A program made the position numbers and the translations under genes. From Flaveria trinervia (lineage: Eukaryota; Streptophyta; Magnoliopsida; Asterales; Asteraceae), in NCBI GenBank assembly GCA_025506515.1, contig CM046451.1, positions 67,938,783-68,002,782 on the forward strand: a stretch of DNA of 64,000 nt, in the 5' to 3' direction. Shown in pieces: positions 47,909 through 60,500 of this stretch. Every line of letters begins with the position of its first letter. Position 1 is the first letter of the stretch. The notes under the pieces are model-generated. The model did not search any database and was not told where the DNA came from. It saw only the letters and a program-made list of their open reading frames with translations.

Positions 47909-50900
47909 ATGCAGGGTTCTTCAACATGCCAAAGGAGCATCTGGTATGTGGACAGTGGAGGATCTATGCATATGACTGGGAGCAGTTCTCTTCTTAATGA
48001 CTACTCTCAAGGAAAGAAGGGATTTGTTTCATTTGGAAATGATGCCAGAGGTTACATCATTGGGAAAGGATATGTGTCTAATGGACAAATCAGGTTTGAT
48101 GATGTCAACCATGTGGAGAATCTCAAGTATAATCTGCTGAGTGTCAGTCAGATGTGTGATAAAGGGCATGTTGCACTTTTCACAAGCCAGAACTGCAGGA
48201 TTCTGTCTTCCCAAGTTCTGAGGCTGATTGACAAGGTAATGGATGAACATACTCTCCTGAAGGCCAACAGGATGGAAGAGTGTATGCCTTGGATTTGTCA
48301 AAGAAGATTGATTTGAAGGGTCATCCATGCCTGTTCTCCAAAGCCTCTCTTCAGGAATCTAAACTATGGCATAGAAGGCTGGGTCATGTCAATCTCAGAA
48401 ACATGAATCAGCTGATCCACAATCGTTTAGTGAGAGGTTTATCAACAAAGGAGTTCCACTGTGATGAAGCCTGCACTGCTTGTTTGAAAGGAAAACAACA
48501 CAAAGTCTCATTCCTCCCATTGAAGAACCTAAGTCCACTGCCTGCTTGCAGTTACTGCATGGATCTATTTGGTCCTGTGAGAGTGATGAGCATGGCAAAG
48601 AAGAAATACTGTCTGGTAATTGTGGATGATTACTCCAGATTCGTATGGACTTTCTTTCTACATTCAAAGGATGAGGTTGCTCAGAAGATTACAAACTTGT
48701 GCTGTATGTTGAGAAGCAGTATTCCCTATCAGTCAAGTGTATAAGGAGTGACAATGGTACTGAATTCAGAAACCATACACTTGATGATTTTTATCTTTCA
48801 AAAGGAATCAAAAGGCAGTTTAGCATCCCAAGGACTCCAGAAAAAATGGAGTAGTGGAGAGAAAGAACAGGACTTTAATTGAAGCTGCAAGGTCCATGTT
48901 GGCTGACTCTGGTTTGCCTTTGACCTTTTGGGCTGAAGCTGTCAATACAGCTTGCTATGTGCAGAATAGAGTGTTAGTAAATCAGAGGTTGATGAAGACT
49001 CCATATGAAGCTCTACATCATTTGGCTCCTTTGATTTCATTCTTCAGAGCCTTTGGATGTCCTTGTTTCATTCTCAACACAAAGGGTCAACTCCACAAAT
49101 TTGATCCTAAGGTGGATGCAGGGTATTTTGTAGGTTATTCATCCACTTGCAAGGCTTACAGAGTCTTCAACTGCAGAACAAAGATAGTTGAAGAAACCTT
49201 GCATGTGAAATTCAATGAATCTCCTAAGGATAAAATTCCACAAAACCCTGTGGAGTTGTTTGATCTGGACATACTGCAATATGCTCCTTATCAAACTCCA
49301 GCTGTTGCAGATCATGTGGATAAATCATCTTCTGCAGCAAGTCTTCCACCTGGTGGTACTGAAGATGATGATGATATCAGTACTCACCTTTTCAAGTTCA
49401 GTGACCAACTGCCTGAGTCTGCTAAACTTGATGTTCCTGTACCTTCAGCAGCTCCATCCACAACAAATTGATGAGATTTCTGATTCCTCTACATCGTTTG
49501 ATTTGCCATCTAATACTGGTTTCAAGAATCTGAATCAACATCTGCTGATGCTGAACCGGCTACAAACACTTGCACTGATCTTATGCACCAAGAGCTGAAG
49601 AATCACCCCATGTCTCAAATCATTGGTGGTATCAATGCTGGCGTCTCAACCAGAAGTCAATTGTCTAACTTGTGCTTCTATGCTCTCTTCATCAGTCAGC
49701 AAGAGCCAAAGAACTATCATGTTGCTTTGAGAGACAATGGATGGGTGGAAGCCATGCAGCTTGAGCTACTTCAGTTCAAGAAACAGCAAGTGTGGAACTG
49801 GTTCCTCTACCCCCAGGTAAGTGTGCAATAGGCACTAAATGGGTGTTTAGGAACAAAACAGATGAAAATGGGCTTATTGTTAAGAACAAGGCCAGTGGTT
49901 GTTCAGGGTTTTCACAAGAAGAAGGTATTGATTATGATGAGACCTTTGCCCCTGTAGCCAGACTGGAGGCAATTAGATTGTTCTTAGCCTATGCTGCATT
50001 TCACAATTTTAAGTTTTTCAAATGGATGTTAAAAGTGCATTTTTATATGGTAAAAAAAAAGAAGTTTATGTGTGTCAACCACCAGGTTTTGAGGATAATA
50101 AACATCCAGATTGGGTATACAAGCTTGATAAGGCTCTTTATGGGTTGAAACAAGCTCTAGAGCCTGGTATGAGACATTATCAAATTTTCTTCTTCAAAAT
50201 AATTTCACTAGAGGCTCCATAGATAAAACTTTATTCATTAAGAAGGTGGATCAGCATAAGCTACTTGTTCAAATTTATGTTGATGATATTATTTGTGCAT
50301 CCTCTGATCCCTAGTTGTGTGATGACTTTACCAATTTAATGCATAAGAAGTTTGAAATGAGTGCAATGGGAGAATTACAGTTCTTTGTAGGATTGCAAAT
50401 CAAACAAAAGGCTGATGGGACTTTCATTCATCAGTCTAAATATACAAAATATCTTTTGAATAAGTTTGATTTACAAAATTGTAAGCCCTGCTCTACTCCC
50501 ATGTGCAACACCACACAACTGGATGCAGATCAGAAAGGTAAAGCTGTTGATGAAACACTTTACAGATGTATGATTGGGTCCTTGATGTACTTAACAGCTT
50601 CTAGACCAGATATCATGTTTGCAACGTGTGTTTGTGCAAGATTTCAGGTTGCTCCTAAAGAGTCTCACTTGATTGCAGTCAAAAGGATCTTTAGATATCT
50701 GCAAGGTACACAATCTCTATGTTAATGGTATTCCACTGGACACTCTTGCAAATTGGTTGCTTTTTCTGATAGTGACTATGCAGGGTGTAAGCTAACCAGA
50801 AAGTCAACTTCTAGTGGATGTCAATTCCTAGGCAACTGTTTGATTTCTTGGCAGAGTAAGAAAGCTACATCCACTGCTGAAGCAGAGTACATTGCTGCTG

Positions 50901-51206
50901 CAAGCTGTACTTCTCAGGTACTGTGGCTTCAGAACCAACTTTTGGATTATGGCATTACAGAGACTAAGACTCCATTATTAATGGACAGTGCTTCAGCTCT
51001 TTGCATTGTCAAGAATCCTGTCCAGCACTCTAGGACCAAACATATAGAGATCAGACATCATTTTATTAGGGACTGTTTGAAAAAGGTCTGATTGATCCAA
51101 AGTTTGTGCCTAGTGCTGATGAGCTTGCAGACATTTTACTAAGCCTTTGGATAGTTCGACTTTCCAAAACCTAGTGTTAAGGCTTGGTATAACGCAGCTA
51201 GAATAA
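47909..51206 (+). pseudogene. pol: Pol polyprotein of element G (broken)
   Basis: Protease: YVDSGGSMHMTG with DSG at 47951-47959. GAG-pre-integrase: KLWHRRLGHVNLRNM near 48361 and ACLKGKQHKVS near 48478. Integrase: IVDDYSRFVWTFF near 48620, a frameshift before the second Asp, and VERKNRTLIEAARS near 48855. A Ser/Pro/Asp-rich linker follows. RT: GTKWVFRNKTDENG near 49835, MDVKSAFLYGK near 50022 and YVDDIICAS near 50277. RNase H: FSDSDYAGC near 50763 and AEAEYIAAASC near 50878, ending at the TAA at 51204-51206 after one more frameshift near 51090. A TAG near 50312 interrupts RT. Confidence 0.9.
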
Positions 51207-51804
51207 GTGATAACTACTGATGATCTCAGTAAATAAGTACTGATGATCATTTGTAACCATATCACAAATAAGTACTGATTCTGTTACAAGAGCTGATACA
51301 GTCATAACTACTGATATAAGTACAAACAGATAAGTACTGACGTCCTATGAAACAACTGAAAAACAGCCAAAAAGACTGATGAGTAAGTGTTGAGGACAGT
51401 ATGAAACAGCTGAAAAGCTATGAATTGACGAAAACTACTGATGAGAATTTTCTCTTCAGTTGTTTCTAAAAATGCTGCTTCATCTTAAACAACTGATGAC
51501 AAAACCACGTCTTCAGTAGTTTACAACTACTGATGACTAACACCACGTAGTTATCAGTTGTTTCCAACAATTGAAGCTAAAACCATGGTCTTCAGTAGTT
51601 TATAACTACTAATGCCTAAAATCAAACACTTCAGTTGTTTCAACTCTGAAGGTTAATACCAAGTCATCAGTCGCTTAAAACTACTGATGACTCATACCAA
51701 ACCCTTCAGTTGCTTTATAACCCATACCCTATAAATACCTTGTCTTACAGAGCTTCATCATCTCAAACCTAACGTTCAAAAACTCAGAACCTTCTCTCAC
51801 ATCA
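51207..51804 (+). promoter_or_regulatory. Interval between pol and accessory ORF of G: repeat array and TATA box
   Basis: No ORF. From about 51340 to 51715 there are repeated and inverted units of the type aactactgatgac and ttcagtagttt/tcagttgttt, related to units in the LTR of G. A TATA box (ctataaata, 51729-51737) follows, 68 bases before the accessory ATG at 51805. I infer a separate promoter for the accessory gene. Confidence 0.62.
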
Positions 51805-54800
51805 ATGGCGAACATGAAGCTTAAACCACGACACAACTGTGTTGCTTACCTTACCAAATCATCCTTCTGGACAAAGTTTGATAATGCCATTGATCTAATG
51901 ATCAACTCTCCATACAAAACGGCTTTTTTTCTAAATCCTACCATTCATGCCGAATCCCTTCATCAGTTCTGGACGAACGTCACCCTCATCACTGGGGAGA
52001 ATGACACCGACTCTCTCCAGTCGTTCGTCAACAATCGTCAGGTGGTCATCACTCCAGAAATCCTTCGCCAAACCCTACAACTGGATGATGCCACTTTCCC
52101 CACTGGGTATCCAAAGGGCACCACTGATCTATCATTTGCCCAACATGGATACCAGGGTAACCTTAGTGCCTCTACCATCCTGAAGAAACATTTCCATGAT
52201 GCGGAACGACTATTTTTCATATGGTGAATGTATGCTTAGCTCCTAAGACTTCTTCTTGGGATCAAATGTCGACGAGGTGGCAGCAGGTATTATTCTCTAT
52301 CCTTGACCAACAAACTTAATTTTTCTGAAATATTTTTCTTGAACTCAAGGATATGGCCTCCAAGCCTATAGCTAACCGATGGATATTATATCCTCGGTTC
52401 CTAATGGCCATTATAGTAAACCAGCTGAAAGCTGAGGGACTTGTTGGCCTTGGAGTCCCTGCCACGGCTGTATTGCCTGAAGTATACCAGGCACAACTCA
52501 GACCAGTCACTCAAACTGGCTGCCAAACTGCGAAAACCCACGCAGCTGGAACCCACAGCCACCACCTCCAAATCCATGTCCCCACCAAACCCAAACACAA
52601 GAAAGCCAAAAAGGCTACTCAGGGAAATGAGTCCCCTGAGGATGCCCCTGCAACACAAACGCAGGTTATATCTACTGGTTTAACCCCCAGTAGATACACG
52701 AACACTCACCTCAACCGCTCAGGTTTCCTCTCAACAGGAGCCTGTAGCAACCACCTCTGGGGCACCTATACATCTGGAACCTTCCTCACTTGAGGAGGTT
52801 CCATTGAAACGCACCACTCTCCTCGGGTGCATACTGCCTTCACACCCTCTCCCACTGCAACCGCCCCCAAATCCTACCATCATAATTGCCAAAGTGCTGA
52901 CTCAGTTGCATTCCTCACCCCCTCCCCAGATACCAATCAAAACTGGGATGCCCAACCATTGAGGGGGAGGACCAAAGTGCTTCTGACACCCCACAGCACA
53001 AGGGTTACCATTCAATCTCCAAGTGTAGAAACAGAGATTTGAATTTCTGGTGAGGCTGCCACTTCTCCTGCTTCAGCAAATGATCAGGATGAATTTGGTA
53101 CTATCCATAAGACCTCACCAGAGGCAACTGCCGATGAAGGACATGGTCCTGAGGCAGGAAGTCCCCAGTACCATGACCAAGGGGCACATGCTACTACTGA
53201 TCTACACTCAGAGCATGTTCATCCTGATTTTATCAGGAGGTCAGGTGATTCAGTAAACACTGATGATGACCTGGGCTTTTTTATGATGTTTTAGCCCAAA
53301 ACACCATCCTCGAGGATGAGGTGAGCAGACTCAAAGAGCTGCTTGCCAAAATTTCTCAGGATCAAAGACCATCTACCCCTCAAAACCCACAGATGGCACC
53401 TTCCTCTGAAGGTCTCCCATACACAGAGCCACTCCAAAACACTCAGCCACCTGCCTCTGCTTCTGGCACTATTTCTCAGGGTCAGAACCCCCCTGAGCAA
53501 ATAGCTGCTATCTTTCAACATTCCTTACCTCTCATCACATCAACTATCACTGATATGGTGCTTAAAACCCTTGATGAGAGGCTTCCCTCAGTTATACAAC
53601 CCTTGATAGAGGATGCTGTGAGCAAAAGGCTTTTGACAATCAACCCTTGCAACCAATGCAACAAAAAAGGGGGAGATTCAGTCAGTGAAAGCAAAAAGAA
53701 AGAGGATTGCAGATAGGAAAGAAACTGAGAAGGAGAAGGTGAAGGAAGCTGACATGGAGAAAGTGACTGAAAGTACTAAAGACTTTCATGTCACATACAA
53801 GAAAGGAAGAATGAAAGGAGACTGACACTTAGAGACAATGGTAAAGGAGGCTGATGCCGAACACAGCCGATCAATGGATAACATCATTGATCAGTTGTTT
53901 AGGCAAGGCACGACACTGAAAAACTTGACTCAGAAATCAGAAGACGGAGATTGAAGAAATCCAAGCTAGATGGGCAAGTTATGATGTGTTGGAAAGGGAA
54001 AGGCTAGAAATCATGATCAGGTTCATAGCGAAATATCTGGTAGATCATTGATTGAGATCAAGGCATGGTCCAGGGATAGCATCTTGGCAATAACCACCAA
54101 GATCTGTTCGTCTGAAGTATACACCAAAGGATTGGTTATTGAAGCCTTAAATGAAGCTGGTGCTGGGAGCAGGACTGAACTAGTCAAGCAATCTAAAGCC
54201 AACCTCACATCCAGAATGCTAGAACAGCCTGTCAACATTCCCACACCAAAACCACCAAAACCACAACCACTAAACCAATTCCCTACCCATAAAAACAAGT
54301 AGCCGATGAAGTACCCCAGAAGAGGAAGAGAAGGGTACTGAGGCTAGAAGAAGAGACGAAGATAATGATGAAGATGAAGATAGGCTGCCACTCTCAGCTG
54401 TTATACAGTGCCTAAGGCCACAAGTCACTCCCAACAATTACTCCTGAAACTCAAAGACAAATTGTGAAAGTGAAGCTAGAAGAAGAAGAGCTTCATAACA
54501 ACATGATGAGGAATTGTTGAGGAGGGTTGACAAAGCATATGCTGCCACATCTTCAATCATCAACATGAAGAAGCATGCTCTCAGGTTATACACTCTTAAA
54601 CATACATTTCAATATCAAAAGGAGAGAGTGAGGATTTGGCCTGATCCCAGGGTGTCTCATAGGATTCACAAGAAAAACATTCCACAGAGATACATTGGCC
54701 AAGTGAAGAAGATTGTAGATGAAGTGATCTCACTGGTCTTTGTAGTATCACCCTGGGAAATCCTAGATGACTTCAAGAAAGCCTATAAAGCTAACCTAAC

Positions 54801-55098
54801 CCCACAAAAGATGCTGGAAAATAAAATGGTGAAAAAAGGGTTAGTATATAAGAGGCTTGAGGAAGTTAGAAAGAATGAGCTCCAGTTGTTCTTACAGGGT
54901 AATCACCCAGATGAATTTGCTTATAGAGTAATAACAACTATGGAAGTCAAAAATGGGAAACAGGTCAAATACCTATCTGAATTTTAGGGGCCGGAATCAC
55001 TTTTTGAAGGAGGAGCTGAAGAGCTTACCATGGAGGAACAGATAACCTTCCTTGAGGCCTATACAAGGGAGTCATACAGACTCATTGTTGGGAAGTAG
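51805..55098 (+). pseudogene. Accessory ORF of element G (broken)
   Basis: Starts MANMKLKPRHNCVAYLTKSS. The N-terminal domain has AFFLNPTIHAESLHQFW (compare NPTVYSNQMAEFW in D), ITPEILRQTLQLDDATFP and, after a lost base near 52215, a stop near 52320 and a frame change, WILYPRFLMAI (52380-52412). Then follow a Pro/Thr/Gln-rich middle in several frames, a helical stretch near 53321 (SRLKELLAKISQ) and a basic region near 54514-54690. The last part (54514-54987, continuing past a TAG to 55098) does not show the W-x-Y/F-D motif of A, E and F, so G may have another C-terminal module. Function unknown. Confidence 0.75.
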
Positions 55099-55318
55099 AT
55101 CTCATGAATGGGGTAACAGCTCTGTGTCCAGTTCCCCAAGACAGAGTTCCCATTCATCATTTGCCAAACAGATCATTGAGACTTCTTCCCAGGCCTGTGC
55201 TTATATGGGTCACTTCTGAGCTGATCTAGAAGACAAAAAGACCAAATCTTTCTGCCATAATAAGTGGGACATCTTCAATAAGTTTAGAGGTTTTGGCTGC
55301 ATTGGTTCAGGGGGAGTT

Positions 55319-56145
55319 TGTTGGACCAAAAGAACCAATGAGCCTTATCAGAAATACCTCTAAGTCCCACAGACATCACAACAACTGCTGAAGACTTGAT
55401 CAGCTGTTTACAAAGTCTGAAGACTTCAACAGCTGAAGACTAAAGTACTGAAGACTTCAACAGCTGAAGACCAAAGTCTGAAGATCAACAGCTGAAGACT
55501 AAAGTACTGAAGACTTCAACAGCTGAAGAGTAAAGTACTGAAGATCAACAGCTGAAGTACAAAGACTGAAGACATCAGCTGATGACAATAGCTGAAGTTC
55601 AAGTACAAGTACTAAAGTCCTCAGAGTTTGTTACAACAGCTGAAGAAGCATTCTTAGTTGTTGTGATGGTTTCCTTTCAGTAGTTTCTTTTTGTTTCAGT
55701 ATTTGTAAAACGACGAAGAGATGTTCTTCAGTCGTTGTAGTTTCAGTAGTTTCTTTTCAGTAGTTGTAGTGACAGTTAACACTTAGTATTTTTGTAAGAA
55801 GATGTCAGCTGTTTTGACATCTTCAGTAGTAGTTGTGTTAACTTTCAGTAGTCTGAATAATTCTGTTAGATGTCACTATCAAATGACATCAGCAGACGTC
55901 ATATCTCCTATATAAGGAATGTTCCACCACGACATTCTATATAAGGGATGATTGACCTGATTGTAAGTGTGACATTTTGCCACCACGAAAACGCATATTG
56001 AATGAAATATTCGATTTGCAGAATTCTTTCTATAATCGTTTGTCTTACTTTGAATATTACTGTATTCTTGTGAATTGTCTAATCATTGTTTGATTTCCGC
56101 TACAATACTCTCTAATCAATCAAACGTAGATCATTGATCCTAACA
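55319..56145 (+). repeat. 3' LTR of element G
   Basis: 827 bases starting TGTTGGACCA, just after the purine tract cagggggag (55308-55316). Pairs with 43986-44809. Followed by the right target copy gaaat. The 220 bases before it (55099-55318) hold no gene. Confidence 0.93.
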
Positions 56146-57073
56146 GAAATGTTGAATTGAAAGGATGATGCTATATGTTCAAAGTATTTGTGTAAACTGA
56201 AATAGAATGGTTTGAAAATAAATATGAATCTCATAATCTTGTAAAATAAATATTTTTAAGTTGAAAATCAGATGATATTTGATTTTATGTTGAGACTAAA
56301 ATGAAGGGATAAAAGAAATTTAAAAAGAAATAGAAAATAAAAATTTTATAAATTGAAAGTGCATTATCAAAAAGTTCAAAATTGGGGATCTAAATGGTAA
56401 AAAGTGTGCAAGTGAATAAATTGGGAATCACAAGTGTATGTACATAAACAGTGCACATGCGTCTTAATAGGAGCATGATGAAATTTTCAGGATTATACAA
56501 GTGTTGGACGTTTTCCATGCGTCTAAACAGTTGTAATACATCTATGAAAATTACAAATGTTGGACGTTTGATTCATTCCCATGCGTCTAAACAGTTGTAA
56601 TACATCTAAAAATTTCAAGTGTTGGGTGTTTGTGATAATCCCATGCGTCTAAATAGTGTTTCTATGTTAGACCTTTGTTATGTCTCATGCGTCTGCATAG
56701 TTTCAAAATTTCAAGTGTTAGACGTTTTACAAAGTCCATGCGATTGAACAGTGCAAAAGCGCCTAAACAGTGCTCATGCGTCTGAACAGTTCTCATGCGT
56801 CTGACTTAAAACGCACAACAGTGCTCATGCGTCTAACAAAATAAGTGAATTCTAGGTTTTCATACGCTCAAACAGGGACCATACGTCCGAACAGGGCTCA
56901 TACGCCTAAAATTTCACTTATATATATTGAACACTTATGCGTATTTTTCATTCACACTTCAAAATCTCAGAACCAAAACCCTCAAACTGCGACTGTCGAT
57001 CATCAACATATCCTTATTTCATCAGAAATCGAATCAAATCCTTTGAGTATACATTGTATTTGAATATATAAAT
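56146..57073 (+). promoter_or_regulatory. Interval before the accessory ORF of F: repeat array, TATA box, exon 1
   Basis: The word atgcgtct occurs eight times between 56457 and 56835, often as catgcgtctaaacagt, with tgttggacgtttt between. A TATA box (cttatatatatt, 56917-56928) follows the array. The next 140 or so bases to 57073 would be an untranslated first exon, ending at a good donor site (atgtaagt). No ORF of note. Confidence 0.6.
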
Positions 57074-57564
57074 GTAAGTTTGTGATTCAAATATAAAAAT
57101 TTTGGGTTAAATCAGTGTTTTGTCATAGACGGTTGAATGCTATTTGGGCGTTCGAACCAATATAATCCAAGTTTAATCTGATCAAATGAGTATCATATCA
57201 AAAATGATACTGGATTATTGACAAGAACACATTTTCAAGTCTATTGATGTATTGTTTTGATATTAAAGTGAAAATTTTTGTGGATGATGAAATCAGTCGA
57301 CTCTACATAGTCGAAGAAGAAGAAGATGAACAGACAGTAAATTTTAACATAAATAAATAAAAATTAAAATTAAATCAAAATTGAAATGTTAAATAATAAA
57401 TTCAAAGTGAATAAAGATTAATATTTTAAAATTTTGAAATCTTAATTCAAAAGTAAAAATAAAAAGTCAAATTAAAAAAAAATCAAAATCAAAAGTCATA
57501 TGTAGAAATAAATTTCATTAATCAATATTCAATGTTCTCATAATACTTTTGTTGTGTTTTGCAG
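57074..57564 (+). other. Probable 5' UTR intron of the F accessory gene
   Basis: Donor gtaagt at 57074; acceptor tgtgttttgcag ending at 57564, immediately before the ATG at 57565. The 491 bases between are very AT-rich, as plant introns are, and contain no ORF. Removing them puts the ATG about 140 bases after the TATA box, close to the 68-107 bases seen in G, D and E. Confidence 0.5.
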
Positions 57565-60500
57565 ATGGCAGAATTAAAATTTGAGCCAAAGCATAATGTA
57601 GCTGCTTTCTTAGAAGATGAAAATAGAGAAGCTACGGGATATGAAGATATTATAAGATTTTTACTCAAAACAAAATATGTGTATGCCATGTGTGCAAGGC
57701 CCATGATAAATGGAAGAATGATTAAAAAATTCTAGAGAACTGCTCAAGTTGAAAGAGATGATCAAGGAAACAAAGTTTTAAGAGCCTTTATCACATCAGA
57801 AAGAATGCCTGAAGTTTCTGAAGAAGCAATTAGACAAGCTCTAAGACTGGGTGATAATGATCCTGAAGATTTATCAGAATATACATTTAATGAATGTAGA
57901 GAAGTTTTTCTACAGATGGGTCATCCAGATCATTTCCCTAAGAAACAATTTTTCAGAGCTCGTGTATTTAAGCATGGAAGCTTTTATGCTATATCTTTCA
58001 ACATTGCATGTCAAAAAGAAGTGCAGGTTAGGATTCATTCCCTGTAGACATTGCATCTCCAATTGTAGCCTTATCCACAAACAGAAGATTTAATATGGCT
58101 AAGTGGATAATGAATGGATTTATTTTTAATCTAGAAAGAGGAGTAAGGCATAAGTATCTGATGTACCCAAGATTTCTTCAACTTCTCATCAATGATGCAA
58201 ACCCAGATCTGTATGCTGAAGAACTTATTGGTGAAAAGATTCAGTTAGAGCACATGTCAGGGATTGTTTACAAAAGACTAGCAATGATCACTGGTGCTCA
58301 AAACATTCCAGTTTTTGATTATATCAGGAATGTATCAATGGATGAAGTTGATATTACTCAGCCACACTTCCATCTAACTGAAGAAGAACCAATAGATCCA
58401 AATGATCTGATTGAAGATGTAGAAGTTGATGAAGAAAGTGATGATGATGTGTCTGAAATTTCATCGAGTGAAGAAAGTGATGATGATGATGATGGTAATG
58501 ATGATGCCACTGAGGCAAATCAAGAAGGAAATGAAGAAAGAAATGCAGAAGATACTACAAATGAGACACAACCTATGATTGAAGAAAATGTTGAGGAAGA
58601 TGTACAAGAAATAAATTCTCAAAATCAAACATTTGAGTCTGACTTTATAAATGATACTTTATTCAATCCAGTATTTGAAATTGATACAAATGACAGAGCA
58701 GAAGAAATCCCTGTTAGTATGTCACACAATGTGTCTATACAAACAGAGGAAATAGTTGAAGTTGATGAGATTGAAAGATTGAAAGAAGAAAATTTAAACA
58801 AAGAAAAAGAGATTGAAGAATTGAAAGTTGAAAATGAAAGAATGAAAGAGATAATAGATCTTGTGAAAAAGAAATTCAAAAACTCAAAGATGAAAACTTA
58901 AAGTTGTCTGAAGAAAATGTGTTAAAAGATGAAAAGATTGTTAGTTTTGCCAAAGATAAAGAAGATGTGATAAAGAACTTTGAAGTTATGATTAAAGATT
59001 ATGATAGTCTTGAGGAGAAATTCAAGAAGTTATCTGAAGAAAATGAAAATCTCAAAGCTAAATTGATAAAGGAAAGAGAAGCTCAAAAATCTATATCACC
59101 AGTACATGTGATTAGTACTGATATGCAGGGTGAAGAAAATCTTGAGCAAAGAAAAGGCAAAAGGAAAGTGAATGAGTTAGAAGATATTGATCAAACTGAA
59201 TCCTCTTCTAAGCTTCAAAGAACTGAAGAATTAGTTGAAGAGCAAAATGTTCAAGAACAGATTGATGCTTTAGATGATATTGAAGTAATATACAATGATG
59301 ATTGGTATGATGAAGTTCTTGATAATGAAGATATTGATGAAGCTGAATTTGTGTCATATTTCTCTTCACAAGAACATATACAAGAACAAGATGAAGTACC
59401 ACAAGATTTTGAAGAAAAATATAATTATCTTGTGAACATGAAATACAATTGAGTATATTTGGATGGACTGACTGTTTCTCAGATTAATGATGAATACGAG
59501 AAATGTATCAATGCAGAGTCAGTTGCTTCAATAGATCCAAATGAGATAGTGGTTGAACATGGTGAATGGATAAGAACAAAAGAAGTAATAAATGTAGAAG
59601 AACTGTCTAGTTCTGAGCTGCACCATCCTGATCCAGATGATATGAGTATTTCCGCTCTTAGATCATGGTTGCAAGCTAGAAATTACCATTGGAGGAAGCT
59701 GAAGAGATTACAATCTGTATCTCTAAGAAATCTTGTCAGAAGCTTTCAAGAAACTGAGAAACAAATGAAGAAGATGATAGTGCTTGATACAGATAACCCT
59801 CAGTATCTTGAAATAATAAAAAGAACTAGAATGTTAAAGCCTCAGGAGATAAAACAAATGTCAAGATTTGATGATGCTCATACTCATAGAAAAGAATTCA
59901 TAGAAATGTTTGCTAATCCAAAAAGACAAACTTATAAAGCATCAACTGAACAAAGGCATATTCTTGATAGTTCAAGAACAACGGAGACTTGGTAAGAAAC
60001 ATATTACAAAAAGGACAATCAGTTGCTGAACTGTTAAATGCTATGATTGTTCCAGATTTTACCACCCAAGTAAAGATCATTGCATGGAAGTATGATGAAG
60101 TGTTTGATGCCTTTTTGATAAAGAGAGTAAATGTGTATGTGATGTTTATCATTTTTACTCCAGTATCATAAAACTTCCTGTGCAAGATTTAAAAGAGCTG
60201 AATAGATTACCTCTGATCAATCCTACTGATTAAAGAGTGGGAAGATGTTTGTAGAATTATTAAGACGAGGATTGGATAGATCAAGTAATTTTCTTAACAC
60301 AAGATGTGATCAAGAGGACAAAGAGTATTTTGTTACATTAAAGAAAAACAAGAAGCTTAAGGGAGTCCAATCAGAAGAAGAACATACTTTGATAGAATTT
60401 TGTGATAAATATTTTGAAAAAGTTACAACTCCTGGACTGAAAGTGATTGAAGGTAATCAAAACTCAAAGCCAATTCTCAGATAGTTTTATAACACTGAGA

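Larger units (their letters stand above)
43986..56145 (+). mobile_element. Element G: Sirevirus-like Copia retrotransposon
   Basis: LTRs 43986-44809 and 55319-56145 are flanked by gaaat at 43981-43985 and 56146-56150. Inside are a primer site, long gag with two CCHC knuckles, pol in Copia order, an array interval, an accessory ORF and a polypurine tract at 55308-55316. About 12.2 kb, complete in structure but broken in every frame. It sits in F between pol and the accessory ORF. Confidence 0.95.

Noticed and set aside
52287..52349. Possible 63-bp intron in the G accessory ORF (gtatt ... ctcaag)
   Set aside because: The segment aligns as coding in another frame (a piece like L-N-F-S-E-I-F precedes the conserved LYPRF region, as in related proteins), it is very short for a plant intron, and the acceptor is weak. 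A frameshift explains it better.
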